Assembly (NCBI RefSeq): GCF_030316825.1
Contig: NZ_JASZYU010000001.1
Location: forward strand, 1,922,001-1,986,000
DNA: 64,000 nt
Direction of reading: 5' to 3'
From: Variovorax fucosicus
Lineage (GTDB): Bacteria > Pseudomonadota > Gammaproteobacteria > Burkholderiales > Burkholderiaceae_C
A program made the position numbers and the translations under genes. Every line of letters starts with the position of its first letter. Position 1 is the first letter of the stretch. The notes under the pieces were generated by a model. The model did not search any database and was not told the DNA's origin. It worked only from the letters and a program-made list of their open reading frames with translations. Of the stretch, positions 1 to 8,019 are shown in pieces.

Positions 1-66
1 GGCGGTCGCCGCGGCTCGGCCTGTTGAATTGTAGGCAGCACCCGCCGTGCCGGGCGTGGCGCCGCC

Positions 67-1248
67 TCACCCGACGGCGCCTGCCGCCCGCAAGGCAGCC
101 ACGGCCGGCGCGTCGAGCCCGGCCGCGCGCAGGATCTCCTCGGTGTGCTCCCCGGCGCGCGGGGCTGGCCGCGGGGTGGACGGGTCGAAGCCCGTCATCT
201 TGATGGCACAGCCGAGCTGCGGCAGCGCCGCATCGTCGGCCGCGATGCGCATGCCGCGCGCACGGAAGTGCGGATGCGCCAGCGCTTCGTCGATGCGCAG
301 CACCGGCGTCACGCAACCGACGCCGTCGTGGAACAGGCTGCGCCAGTGCGCGAGCGGCTGCGCGCCGAAGATGGCGGCCAGTTCCGCGCGCAGGCGTTCC
401 TCTGTCGCCGGGTCGCCGCTGCGGTGCAGTGGTGCGAGGTCGGGGCGCTCCAGCGTGCGGCACAGGTCGTCCCAGAACTTCGCTTCCAGCGCGCCGACCG
501 CGACGTGCCGATCGTCCGCTGTGCGATAGAAGCCGTAGCAGGCGAGCGCACCGGTCAGCGCGCCGTGGCCGGTGCGCGGCACCTCGCCATGCTGGTGCAG
601 GCCGGCCAGCGGCAGTACCGCATGGGCCAGCACCCCATCGGCCATGGCGATGTCCACATGCCGTCCGCGGCCGCTGCGGGCTGCGTCGAACAGCGCGGCG
701 AGGATGCCGGCCACCGCAGTCATGGTGCCGCCCAGCAAATCGGCCACGGGCAGGTTCGACAGCGCCGGGCCCGCGGCGTTGCCGATCTGGTCGGCCACGC
801 CCGCCAGGGCCGCGTAGTTCACGTCGTGCCCCGGCGTGTCGCACAGCGGGCCGGTCTGGCCGAAGCCGCTGATGCTGCAGTAGACGATGCGCGGGTTGAC
901 GGCCGCCACCGCCTCGTAGCCCACGCCCAGCCGCTGCATCACGCCGGGCCGGAAGCCTTCCACCAGCACGTCGGCATCGCGGCACAGGCGCAGCAGCGCG
1001 GCAACGCCTTCGGGGTGCTTGAGGTCGATGCGGATCGCGCGCTTGTTGCGGTTGACGAGCGCGCGCACGGTGGCGCTTGCGTAGTCGCCGGCGCCGGTGT
1101 CCTCGATCTTGACGACGTCGGCGCCGAGATCGGCCAGGTGCATCGTGCCGAGCGGGCCCGGCAACAGCCGGGTCAGGTCGAGCACGCGCACGCCGGCGAG
1201 CGGCGCGCCGGTGGATGCGCTCGCGAGGGATTCAGGAGAAGAGGTCAT
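67..1248 (-). CDS. CaiB/BaiF-family enzyme, alpha-methylacyl-CoA racemase-like
   Basis: This 393-residue protein is a class III CoA-transferase/racemase family member. The N-terminus holds the family fold start (VRVLDLTRLLPGP, about residues 21-32, then LGADVVKIE). The motif GHDVNY around His141 and the Asp at 170 (PVADLLGGTM) match the His/Asp catalytic pair of alpha-methylacyl-CoA racemases, so racemisation of a 2-methylacyl-CoA is more likely than CoA transfer; this is inference from motifs. It would act in the cytoplasm on branched or bile-acid-like acyl-CoAs. It lies 120 bp downstream of a LysR gene on the same strand, which may or may not control it. The ATG at 1248 gives the full family length. 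Confidence 0.85.
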   Translation of the reverse strand: MTSSPESLASASTGAPLAGVRVLDLTRLLPGPLGTMHLADLGADVVKIEDTGAGDYASATVRALVNRNKRAIRIDLKHPEGVAALLRLCRDADVLVEGFRPGVMQRLGVGYEAVAAVNPRIVYCSISGFGQTGPLCDTPGHDVNYAALAGVADQIGNAAGPALSNLPVADLLGGTMTAVAGILAALFDAARSGRGRHVDIAMADGVLAHAVLPLAGLHQHGEVPRTGHGALTGALACYGFYRTADDRHVAVGALEAKFWDDLCRTLERPDLAPLHRSGDPATEERLRAELAAIFGAQPLAHWRSLFHDGVGCVTPVLRIDEALAHPHFRARGMRIAADDAALPQLGCAIKMTGFDPSTPRPAPRAGEHTEEILRAAGLDAPAVAALRAAGAVG

Positions 1249-1368
1249 TGGGAGGGCAATCTAGAGGACGCGCAGCCCGCCGGCAATGGCGGCAGCTATC
1301 CCGTGGATTGGCGAAAAGCGTCAGGCCCCCGGACGCCGCGACCACGGCGTGGGCCGATGCGGCCGACG

Positions 1369-2259
1369 TCAACGCTGCCGGAATTCCATCAGGGTGTCGA
1401 CGACGCTCTGCGTAGCGCCATCGAGCGACGCCTTCGCGCGATGCGCTATGCCCAGCCGGCGCGTGAGCTTGGGGCTCAGCGGCAGGATCTGCATGCGGCC
1501 GTTCAGCGCCGCGTCGGTGCCGTGCTGCACCGGTAGCACCGCGGCCCCGTAGCCGGCCGCCACCAGGCTGCGCATCGCGGCGTCGTAGTTGAGCTCGATG
1601 CGTGCGCGCGGCGAGCAGCCGGCGTTGGCGAACCACTCCATCGTGAGGCGGTACATGTGGGTGGTCGCGTCGTTGAAGATCAGCGGCTGCTCGATCAGCC
1701 ACTGGGGCGTTGCACGCTTGGGCGCCTTCCACTTCTGTGGCACGAAGGCCATCATGGGCTGGCTGCGCCAGGGTGCGACGACGAGGTCGCGCATCGGCGG
1801 CTGCGGCACGGCCACCAGGCCGATGTCGAGCGTGCCGAGCGCAAGGCGCTCCATCGCCTGGTTGGAGCCGAGGATGCTCACTTCGACGTCGATGCCCGGG
1901 TGGCTGGCCTGCAGTGCTTCGAGCACCTGCGGCAGCAGGTCGATCACCACGCCGGTCGAGGTGCCGAGGCGCACCCGGCCGAGCCGGCCTTCGGCCTGGC
2001 GCTTGACGGCTTCGACCGCGTCATCGGCGTCGCGCAGCAGCCTGCGTCCTCGCTCGACCAGTGCTGCGCCGGCCGCGGTCGGTGTGACGCTGCGGCTGCC
2101 GCGCACCACCAGCCGCGCACCGAGCCGCGACTCGAGTTCGCTGACGTGCAGGCTCACGGTCGGCTGCGCCAGGTGCAGCGCCTGCGCGGCTGCGGAGAAG
2201 GTGCCGAGATCGGCAATGGCAACCAGCGTGCGCAGCTGGTCGAGGTTGATTTGGCGCAT
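1369..2259 (-). CDS. LysR-family transcriptional regulator
   Basis: The 296-residue protein has an N-terminal winged helix-turn-helix (residues about 3-60, with TFSAAAQALHLAQPTVS as the recognition region) followed by a periplasmic-binding-protein-like effector domain. It opens with INLDQLRTLVAIADLGTF, a usual LysR start. LysR proteins bind DNA as tetramers and respond to small metabolites. It lies upstream of and co-directional with the AMACR-like gene and divergent from the DUF1127 gene across an 88-bp gap. Its target is unknown; the racemase-like gene and itself are the obvious candidates. Confidence 0.9.
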   Translation of the reverse strand: MRQINLDQLRTLVAIADLGTFSAAAQALHLAQPTVSLHVSELESRLGARLVVRGSRSVTPTAAGAALVERGRRLLRDADDAVEAVKRQAEGRLGRVRLGTSTGVVIDLLPQVLEALQASHPGIDVEVSILGSNQAMERLALGTLDIGLVAVPQPPMRDLVVAPWRSQPMMAFVPQKWKAPKRATPQWLIEQPLIFNDATTHMYRLTMEWFANAGCSPRARIELNYDAAMRSLVAAGYGAAVLPVQHGTDAALNGRMQILPLSPKLTRRLGIAHRAKASLDGATQSVVDTLMEFRQR

Positions 2260-2347
2260 CAGGTTTCCTGATCGATTGCTTCAGAATTCTCAACTTCCAC
2301 AATAGCACGCAGGCGCCGAAGATGCACTTCCATCACAGGAGAACACC

Positions 2348-2821
2348 ATGTCGAGCCCGCAGCAACCGTCGTCCTTTTCCCTGCTCACCGCGCTGCGGCG
2401 CTGGGTTGGCCGCGTGCTGGCTGCGCGGCACCAGCGCCTGGAACTCCATCACATGAGCGACCGGGAACTCAACGACCTGGGGATCGGCCGGAGCGAAGTT
2501 CAGGAGTGGTCTCGACGGCGCGTGACAAATGCACCTGGTACCTCTGACACCACCGACGCGCCGGGCTGGCGTCAGGCCGGGCGCATGCGCGTCGATGCGC
2601 GCACGACGAGTTCGGGCCGCAGCACCACGGTCGTAGCCGACAGCGCCTTGCCCTCGATCTCGTCGAACAGCAACCCGGCCGCGCGCCAGCCGAGTTCGCG
2701 ATGGGGCAGCCGGATCGTGGTGAGCGGCGGGTCGACCATGTCGACCAGCGGCATGTCGTTGTGCCCGGTCATCGAGATGTCCTGCGGAATGCGGATGCCC
2801 GCTTCGCGCAGGACGTCGTAG
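2348..2821 (+). CDS. DUF1127 protein with read-through 3' end
   Basis: The first 58 or so residues are a typical DUF1127 protein: a basic helix (LRRWVGRVLAARHQRLELH) and the C-terminal signature MSDRELNDLGIGRSEV. A good ribosome site (AGGAG at 2338-2342) precedes the ATG. DUF1127 proteins are usually 45-75 residues, and related small Arg-rich proteins affect RNA turnover or phosphate and carbon metabolism in other proteobacteria. Here the frame stays open to 2821 and runs 250 bp antisense into the lacI-type gene. A TGA lies one base out of frame at 2522-2524, exactly where a normal DUF1127 would end. A one-base indel may therefore have removed the original stop. The functional part is probably only about 2348-2530. 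Confidence 0.7.
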   Translation: MSSPQQPSSFSLLTALRRWVGRVLAARHQRLELHHMSDRELNDLGIGRSEVQEWSRRRVTNAPGTSDTTDAPGWRQAGRMRVDARTTSSGRSTTVVADSALPSISSNSNPAARQPSSRWGSRIVVSGGSTMSTSGMSLCPVIEMSCGMRMPASRRTS

Positions 2822-3600
2822 CCGCCGAGCGCAACGAGGTCGTTGCAGCAGACGATTGCATCGGGCAGCGGGCTGCCGCCCGCCAACAGCTCGCGCATGG
2901 CGGCCCGGCCGCCCTCGCGGCTGTAGCTGTCGCATTCGACCACTGCGGCCATGGTCATGCCGTGGTCGCGCAGCGCCTGCTCGACACCCTGCCGGCGGCC
3001 GACGCCGGTCGGCACGTTCTGGGGACCGGCCAGGTGCGCGATGCGGCGGTGGCCTAGCCCCACCAGGTGGTCGACCGCGAGCTTCATCGCGAGTCGGTCA
3101 TCGCTCACCACGGCGGGCAGGCGGCCGGTTTCGTCGGCACGGTTGACCATCACCGCGCGCATGCCGTTGCGCGTGATGTAGTCGACCAGCGGGTCGTCGC
3201 GCAGCGCAATCGCCAGCACCAGGCCATCGATCTGCTGCGCCTGCATGCGCTCGAGGATCGGCTGCGCCAGCTGCGGATCGCCCACGTTCGCGACGAACAC
3301 GAAGTAGCCGCGCGCCGCGGCGCTGGCCTCGATGCCCTGCAGGATCGGCGGAAACACCGGGTTCGTGATGTCAGGCACCAGCACGCCGATGGTGTGGGTG
3401 CGGCCCGTGCGCAGCGCAGCGGCGGCCCGGTTGGGCCGGTAGCCGAGCCGCTGCGCGGCCTCCTCGACCACGCGCAGCACGTCGTCGCTGATCAGGCGGC
3501 GCTTGGCCGGATTGAGCGCGCGCGACACGGTCGACACGTGCACCCCGGCGGCCAGCGCGACATCGCGGATGGTGATTGGGGGGGCGTGCTGGGAGGCCAT
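2572..3600 (-). CDS. LacI-family transcriptional regulator
   Basis: Taking the ATG at 3600, this is a 342-residue LacI/GalR repressor. The N-terminal HTH reads TIRDVALAAGVHVSTVSRAL, and the hinge helix is followed by a sugar-binding-protein-like core starting at THTIGVLVPD. A TTG at 3609 would add three residues, but it lies inside an operator-like palindrome, so I prefer the ATG. The gene is divergent from the intradiol dioxygenase operon, with two matching operator palindromes in the 133-bp gap, so it is the likely repressor of that operon and of itself. The 3' end overlaps the extended DUF1127 frame on the other strand. Confidence 0.9.
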   Translation of the reverse strand: MASQHAPPITIRDVALAAGVHVSTVSRALNPAKRRLISDDVLRVVEEAAQRLGYRPNRAAAALRTGRTHTIGVLVPDITNPVFPPILQGIEASAAARGYFVFVANVGDPQLAQPILERMQAQQIDGLVLAIALRDDPLVDYITRNGMRAVMVNRADETGRLPAVVSDDRLAMKLAVDHLVGLGHRRIAHLAGPQNVPTGVGRRQGVEQALRDHGMTMAAVVECDSYSREGGRAAMRELLAGGSPLPDAIVCCNDLVALGGYDVLREAGIRIPQDISMTGHNDMPLVDMVDPPLTTIRLPHRELGWRAAGLLFDEIEGKALSATTVVLRPELVVRASTRMRPA

Positions 3601-3604
3601 TGGG

Positions 3605-3618
3605 TGCAAACGTTTGTG
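3605..3618. promoter_or_regulatory. LacI-type operator O2
   Basis: The core CAAACGTTTG (3607-3616) is a perfect palindrome with the central CG dinucleotide typical of LacI/GalR operators. It sits just 5' of the lacI-type start codon, where a ribosome site would normally be. No Shine-Dalgarno sequence is visible there. Binding would repress the regulator's own gene. Confidence 0.6.
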
Positions 3619-3672
3619 GCTTGCTGGATCCTAAGCCCTCTTTGCCAAGGGGGACTCACGTAAACCCTGATT

Positions 3673-3716
3673 TTGGGCGTCGGGCATCTCGCCACATAAT
3701 ATGCAAACGATTGCAT
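3673..3716 (+). promoter_or_regulatory. Putative promoter with LacI-type operator O1
   Basis: ATGCAAACGATTGCAT at 3701-3716 is a palindrome with one mismatched pair and a central CG. It shares the TGCAAACG half-site with the palindrome at 3605-3618. A plausible -10 box (CATAAT, 3695-3700) lies directly before it and a weak -35 (TTGGGC, 3673-3678) sits 16 bases further up. A repressor bound here would block open-complex formation for the dioxygenase operon, whose ATG is at 3734. Confidence 0.6.
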
Positions 3717-3733
3717 AAACCTGGGTTGCATCC

Positions 3734-4600
3734 ATGAATCTCGTGACCACCCCCGACTCCGTGCTGCCGATCGCGCTCGAAGCCATGGCGCGCACGCCAG
3801 ACGCGCGCCTGCGCACCCTGATGGCGGCGCTGACGCGCCATCTTCATGCGTTCGTGCAGGAAGTGAAGTTGACCGAAGACGAGTTCGAGCAGGCGCTGGA
3901 GTTCGTCGTCGCCCTCGGCCAGGCCACCGGCGACACCAAGAATGAGGTGGTGCTGGCGGCCGACCTGCTCGGCATTTCGACGCTGGTCGCGCTGCAGAAC
4001 AACCAGGACCCTCAGGGCGAGTCGCCGGCCGCGCTGCTCGGCCCGTTCTGGCGCGACGGCTCGCCGGCCTGCGAAAGCGGCGACTCGATCGCGCGCTCCG
4101 GCACGCCGGGCATTCCGCTCGCCGTGGCGGGTGCGGTGCGCGACGCGCAGGGGCAGCCGGTGGCCGATGCGGTGGTCGACGTGTGGCAGGCCTCGCCGGT
4201 GGGCCTCTACGAGAACCAGGATCCGACCCAGGACGACATGAACCTGCGCGGGCGCTTCCGCACCGACGCCGAAGGCCGCTTCCACTTTCGCAGCGTGCGG
4301 CCGGCCGGCTACCCGGTACCGACCGACGGGCCCTGCGGCGGTTTGCTGCGCGCGCAGCAGCGCCACCCGAACCGGCCGGCGCACCTGCACTTCATGGTGA
4401 GCAAGCCGGGCTTCAAGGTGCTGGTCACGCAGGTGTTCGCCGACGACGACCAGAACCTCGAAAGCGACCCGACCTTCGGCGTCACGCGCCGGCTCATCGG
4501 CCGGTTCGCGCCGGCGGCCGATGGCCGCAGCGCCACGCTGCAGTACGACTTTGCGCTGGAGCCCGGCGAGATGAAGTTTCCACGCCCTCCCATTCCCTGA
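3734..4600 (+). CDS. Intradiol ring-cleavage dioxygenase, hydroxyquinol 1,2-dioxygenase-like
   Basis: This 288-residue cytoplasmic non-haem Fe(III) enzyme opens a catecholic ring between the two hydroxyls. An N-terminal helical dimerisation domain (about 1-105) contains LTEDEFEQALEFVVALGQ. The catalytic beta domain carries the four iron ligands Tyr159 (GLYENQ), Tyr193 (AGYPVPTDGP), His217 and His219 (RPAHLHF), with the spacing of hydroxyquinol 1,2-dioxygenases. The product would be maleylacetate from hydroxyquinol, or a cis,cis-muconate from catechol. It is the first gene of a LacI-controlled operon. No maleylacetate reductase of the usual iron-ADH family is next to it; the SDR and MDR genes downstream may fill that step (inference). 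Confidence 0.9.
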   Translation: MNLVTTPDSVLPIALEAMARTPDARLRTLMAALTRHLHAFVQEVKLTEDEFEQALEFVVALGQATGDTKNEVVLAADLLGISTLVALQNNQDPQGESPAALLGPFWRDGSPACESGDSIARSGTPGIPLAVAGAVRDAQGQPVADAVVDVWQASPVGLYENQDPTQDDMNLRGRFRTDAEGRFHFRSVRPAGYPVPTDGPCGGLLRAQQRHPNRPAHLHFMVSKPGFKVLVTQVFADDDQNLESDPTFGVTRRLIGRFAPAADGRSATLQYDFALEPGEMKFPRPPIP

Positions 4601-4618
4601 TGAACCCACTGCCATCCC

Positions 4619-5383
4619 ATGAGCTTCGATCCTGTTTCCCGACTTGACGGCAAGGTGGCCGTCATCACCGGCGGCCTCGGCGCCATCGGCTACGCGAGCG
4701 CGCGCCGGCTGGCGGCACTGGGCGCGACCTGCGTGCTGCTGCACCGCAAAGGCGACGATGCCGCAGAGCGCGCCGCCGCCCTGCCCTCCGAGCGCGGCCA
4801 GCGCCACGGTGCGCTGCGCGCCGACATCGTCGACAGCGCCAGCCTGCAGGCCGCCGCCGCGAACGTGCAGGCCACGCACGGCCGCTGCGACATCCTGGTC
4901 AACAGCGCGGGCCACACGCAGCCCGTGCCGGCCGCCGACCTCGACGCACTGACCGACGAGCTCATCGACGAACTGCTGCGCGCCAACTTCCGCGGCGTGT
5001 TTGCCACCATCCGCGCCTTTGCGCCGCTGCTCAAGGCCAGCGGCGACGGGCTGATCGTGAACGTGTCGTCGATCGCGGGCTTTACCGGCGTCGGCAGCAA
5101 CCTCGCCTATGTTGCGGCCAAGGCCGGGCTCGACGTGGTCGGCGATGCGCTGGCCAAGGCCCTGGCGCCGGCGGTGCGCGTGGTGTCGGTGTCGCCGGGC
5201 GCGGTGGCGTCGCCCTTCGTGCCGGGCCGCGGCGCCGAGTTCGCCGACAAGATGGCCGCCACGACGCCGCTGGGCCGCATCGGCCTGCCCGAAGACGTGG
5301 CCGCCACGGTGGAAGCACTGGCGACCACGCTGCGCTTCGTGACCGGCACGCGCATCGTGGTCGATGGAGGAAGGCACCTGTGA
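4619..5383 (+). CDS. SDR-family NAD(P)-dependent oxidoreductase
   Basis: A classical short-chain dehydrogenase/reductase of 254 residues. The cofactor motif is TGGLGAIG (17-24), the structural motif NSAG is at 95-98, and the catalytic Ser151, Tyr164 and Lys168 are present (YVAAK). The C-terminal FVTGTRIVVDGG is also typical. It starts 18 bp after the dioxygenase and its stop overlaps the next gene's GTG by four bases, so it is translationally coupled within the operon. It probably oxidises or reduces a hydroxy/keto intermediate of the pathway; the substrate cannot be read from sequence. Confidence 0.9.
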   Translation: MSFDPVSRLDGKVAVITGGLGAIGYASARRLAALGATCVLLHRKGDDAAERAAALPSERGQRHGALRADIVDSASLQAAAANVQATHGRCDILVNSAGHTQPVPAADLDALTDELIDELLRANFRGVFATIRAFAPLLKASGDGLIVNVSSIAGFTGVGSNLAYVAAKAGLDVVGDALAKALAPAVRVVSVSPGAVASPFVPGRGAEFADKMAATTPLGRIGLPEDVAATVEALATTLRFVTGTRIVVDGGRHL

Positions 5384-6270
5384 GTGAAACAAAGACACTG
5401 ATCACCTGCGCGGTGACCGGCAATCTCGTGAAGCCCGAGCAGACGCCGCACCTGCCGATCACGCCGGTGCAGATTGCCGACGAATGCCTGGCCGCGGCCG
5501 AGGCCGGGGCTGCGCAGGTTCACATCCACGTGCGCGATCCGCAGACCGGCAAGCCGTCGATGGAGGTCGATCTCTACCGCGAGGTGGTCGAGCGCATCCG
5601 CAAGGAGAACCGCGAGCTGGTGATCAACCTCACGACCGGGCCGGGCGGCCGCTTCATTCCGAGCGAGGACGACCCCAAGGTCTATGCGCCCGGCACCTCG
5701 CTGCTGCCGCCGGAAAAGCGCGTGGAGCACATCGCGCTGATCCGGCCCGACGTGTGCTCGCTCGATCTGAACACCATGAATTCCGGGCCCGACGTGGTGA
5801 TGAACACGCCGAAGAACGTGCGCCGCATGGCGAAGGTGATTCGCGCGGCGGGCGTGAAGCCGGAGCTGGAAATTTTCGATTCGGGCGACATCAACCTCGC
5901 GCTTGACCTGATCGCCGACGGCACGCTCGACGGGCCTGCGATGTGGACCTTCGTGCTCGGCGTGAAGTACGGCTTTGCGCCCACGCCCGAGACGCTGCTG
6001 TACGCGCGCAACATGCTGCCGCGCGGTGCCTTCTGGAGCGCCTTCGGCATCGGCCGCATGGAGTTTCCGATCGTGGCGCAGGCCTGGCTGCTCGGCGGCC
6101 ATGTGCGCGTGGGCATGGAAGACAACATCTACCTGGAGAAGGGCGTGCTGGCCCAGAGCAATGCGCAACTGGTCGCGAAGGCGCGCGACATCATCGTGAG
6201 CCTGGGCGGCGAGATTGCCAACCCTCGTGAGGCGCGCGCCATGCTGGGCTTGGCTGGTGCGGGGGGCTAG
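5380..6270 (+). CDS. Beta-keto acid cleavage enzyme (BKACE, former DUF849)
   Basis: The 296-residue TIM-barrel protein matches the family of 3-keto-5-aminohexanoate cleavage enzyme (Kce). The zinc ligands are visible: His48 and His50 in HIHVRDP, and Glu247 in VGMEDN. BKACE enzymes react a 3-oxo acid with acetyl-CoA to give acetoacetate and an acyl-CoA. The start is GTG, overlapping the SDR stop by four bases. In this operon the plausible substrate is a 3-oxo acid from the ring-cleavage route such as 3-oxoadipate (inference). That would yield succinyl-CoA plus acetoacetate without a separate CoA-transferase and thiolase. Confidence 0.88.
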   Translation: MSETKTLITCAVTGNLVKPEQTPHLPITPVQIADECLAAAEAGAAQVHIHVRDPQTGKPSMEVDLYREVVERIRKENRELVINLTTGPGGRFIPSEDDPKVYAPGTSLLPPEKRVEHIALIRPDVCSLDLNTMNSGPDVVMNTPKNVRRMAKVIRAAGVKPELEIFDSGDINLALDLIADGTLDGPAMWTFVLGVKYGFAPTPETLLYARNMLPRGAFWSAFGIGRMEFPIVAQAWLLGGHVRVGMEDNIYLEKGVLAQSNAQLVAKARDIIVSLGGEIANPREARAMLGLAGAGG

Positions 6271-6618
6271 GAGATGAAACCTTGCTCTTTTGTTCGTCGC
6301 GTTGTGGGTCATTCGGGGTGCGATCACGCCGACGGGGTACCTTGCTCCGCGAATGTCCCCCGGCCTGCGGCCTCCTCCTTTATTTCGCTGCGCAAGGCAC
6401 CCCATCGACGTGATCGCTCAGCGCAGCGGTTGATCGGCCAGCACAACAGCCGCGTCCATCGTGCACAGGGCATCGGGTGCTCCCCGCAGCGAAATAAAGG
6501 AGGAGCCGAAGGCGGGGGACATTCGCGGAGGGGAGTACCCGGTGGCCTGTGCACGCACCCTGAACAACAGCCCACGAGCACAAGCAACCCGCAACACAAC
6601 ACACGGTGAAGAACTGAG
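6271..6618. other. Gene-free gap inside the dioxygenase operon
   Basis: This 348-bp gap separates the BKACE gene from the MDR gene, although the other genes from the dioxygenase to the amidohydrolase are packed within 35 bp of each other. Most of it is a large imperfect inverted repeat (6335-6540, listed separately). I see no convincing coding frame; the short frames here come from the repeat arms. Confidence 0.7.
6335..6540. repeat. 206-bp imperfect inverted repeat element
   Basis: The left arm (6335-6400) and right arm (6477-6540) are reverse complements with few differences. Both contain CTCCGCGAATGTCCCCC and CTCCTCCTTTATTTCGCTGC. The arms are about 64-66 bp and the unpaired centre is 76 bp. 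The differences are mostly at the outer boundary and in a two-base length change in the middle. It has no transposase. It resembles a palindromic intergenic element or a miniature inverted-repeat element, and it could fold in the operon mRNA. The family name is unknown to me. Confidence 0.75.
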
Positions 6619-7623
6619 ATGAGCGTAGCCGCCATGCACACAACCCACACCTCTCGCGCTCTGCGTGTGAACGAGAAGGCCGCCAACCTCGATGCGCTGC
6701 AACTCGACGCTGCACCTCAGCCGGAACCCACAGCACCGCCCGGGCACGCCGTGGTACGCATCACCGCCGCCGCGGTGAACCCGAGCGACGTGAAGGCGAC
6801 GCTGGGCATCATGCCGCAGGCCGTCTGGCCGCGCACTCCGGGCCGCGACTTTGCAGGCACCGTGGTGAGCGGGCCCAGCGAATGGATCGGCCGCGAGGTC
6901 TACGGCTCGGGCGGCGATATCGGCATCACGCGCGACGGCTCGCATGCACGTTATCTGGTGCTGCCCGAAGGCGCGTTGCGTGCCAAGCCGCACAACATCT
7001 CGATGGACGAAGCCGGCGCCGTCGGCGTGCCCTTCGTCACCGCGTATGAAGGCTTCCGCCGCAGCGGCATGCCGCAGCCGGGCCAGACAGTGCTGGTGCT
7101 CGGCGCCAACGGCAAGGTCGGCCAGGCGGCCGTGCAGCTGGCGGCCCAGGCCGGCGCGCGCGTGATCGCGGTGCAGCGGCGCGGCGGTGCGTTCGAGGGT
7201 TTTGCCAGCGGCCCGGTCGACGTGATCGACGCGACACAGGGCCAGGTGGGCGAGCGGGTGCGCGAGCTCACCGGCGGGCGCGGTGCCGACGTGGTCTACA
7301 ACACGGTCGGCAGCGTCTACTTCGAGGCCGCGAACAAGGCCATGGCCAAGGGCGCGACGCAGATCTTCATTGCCACCCATGACCGCGCCGTGCCGTTCGA
7401 CATCTTCGCGTTCTACCGCGGCATGCATACCTTCGTCGGCATCGACTCGCTCGCGATGGACTGCGTGCGTTGCGCCGCGCAGCTCGATGCCATGCGCGAC
7501 GGCTTCGAGCGCGGCACGCTGAAGCCGTTTCCGGTGGCGCGGCATTTCGCGCTCGACGAGGCGATCGATGCCTACCGCCTGGTGCTGTCGGGCAGCACCG
7601 ACCGCGTGGTGCTGCGGCCATGA
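6619..7623 (+). CDS. MDR-family quinone oxidoreductase / zinc-independent alcohol dehydrogenase
   Basis: The 334-residue protein has the GroES-like N-terminal domain (AAVNPSDVKATLG, GRDFAGTVV) and a Rossmann domain with VLVLGANGKVGQAAVQLAA around residues 156-174. The Cys/His zinc-binding residues of alcohol dehydrogenases are missing, so an NADPH-dependent quinone or enoyl reductase role is likely. It follows the inverted-repeat gap and overlaps the cupin gene by four bases (ATGA). Within the pathway it might reduce an unsaturated ring-cleavage product such as maleylacetate (inference). A second in-frame ATG lies at 6634. Confidence 0.85.
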   Translation: MSVAAMHTTHTSRALRVNEKAANLDALQLDAAPQPEPTAPPGHAVVRITAAAVNPSDVKATLGIMPQAVWPRTPGRDFAGTVVSGPSEWIGREVYGSGGDIGITRDGSHARYLVLPEGALRAKPHNISMDEAGAVGVPFVTAYEGFRRSGMPQPGQTVLVLGANGKVGQAAVQLAAQAGARVIAVQRRGGAFEGFASGPVDVIDATQGQVGERVRELTGGRGADVVYNTVGSVYFEAANKAMAKGATQIFIATHDRAVPFDIFAFYRGMHTFVGIDSLAMDCVRCAAQLDAMRDGFERGTLKPFPVARHFALDEAIDAYRLVLSGSTDRVVLRP

Positions 7624-7985
7624 ACGTCACCCGACTCGACGCAGCGCCGGCCTACGAGGCGCCGAACCACTTCGACATGCGCTGCCTTCGCCTGCAGGGC
7701 AAGGAGGCTGGGCCCTCGGCGCAGATGTGGATGGGCATGAGCCAGATCCTGCCCGGCGGCCACACCACGCTCGACGGCTCGGCGATGGAGAAGCTCTACC
7801 TGGTGCTCGAAGGCCAGCTCACGCTGGTCGGCGAGGTCGATGGACAACCACGGCAGGAGCAGGTGCTGGAGCGCTACGACTCCGCCCGCTTCGCGCCCGG
7901 CGAGAAGCGGCAGCTCATCAACCGCACCAACCGGCCCGTGCTGGTGGCGCTGGTGATGGCGAACGCGCCGCCGGCCGGCCCCTGA
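7620..7985 (+). CDS. Small cupin-domain protein
   Basis: A 121-residue single-domain cupin starting at the ATG that overlaps the MDR stop. The barrel motifs are LPGGHTTLDGSAMEKLYLVLEGQLTLV (first cupin motif, with His and Glu but few of the usual metal ligands) and DSARFAPGEKRQLINRTNRPVL (second). Such proteins act as isomerases, small dioxygenases or metabolite sensors. Its position in the operon suggests it handles an intermediate of the same pathway; no specific activity can be assigned. Confidence 0.8.
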   Translation: MNVTRLDAAPAYEAPNHFDMRCLRLQGKEAGPSAQMWMGMSQILPGGHTTLDGSAMEKLYLVLEGQLTLVGEVDGQPRQEQVLERYDSARFAPGEKRQLINRTNRPVLVALVMANAPPAGP

Positions 7986-8019
7986 AAAGAAGACCCCATC
8001 CAACGGAGACAACGACACC

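Noticed and set aside
3601..3609. TTG at 3609 as the lacI-type start
   Set aside because: It lies inside the operator palindrome and adds only three residues; the ATG at 3600 fits the family start better.
3656..5398. A 580-codon minus-strand open frame opposite the dioxygenase and SDR genes
   Set aside because: It is fully antisense to genes with intact catalytic motifs, shows an arginine/histidine-rich shadow composition and has no ribosome site.
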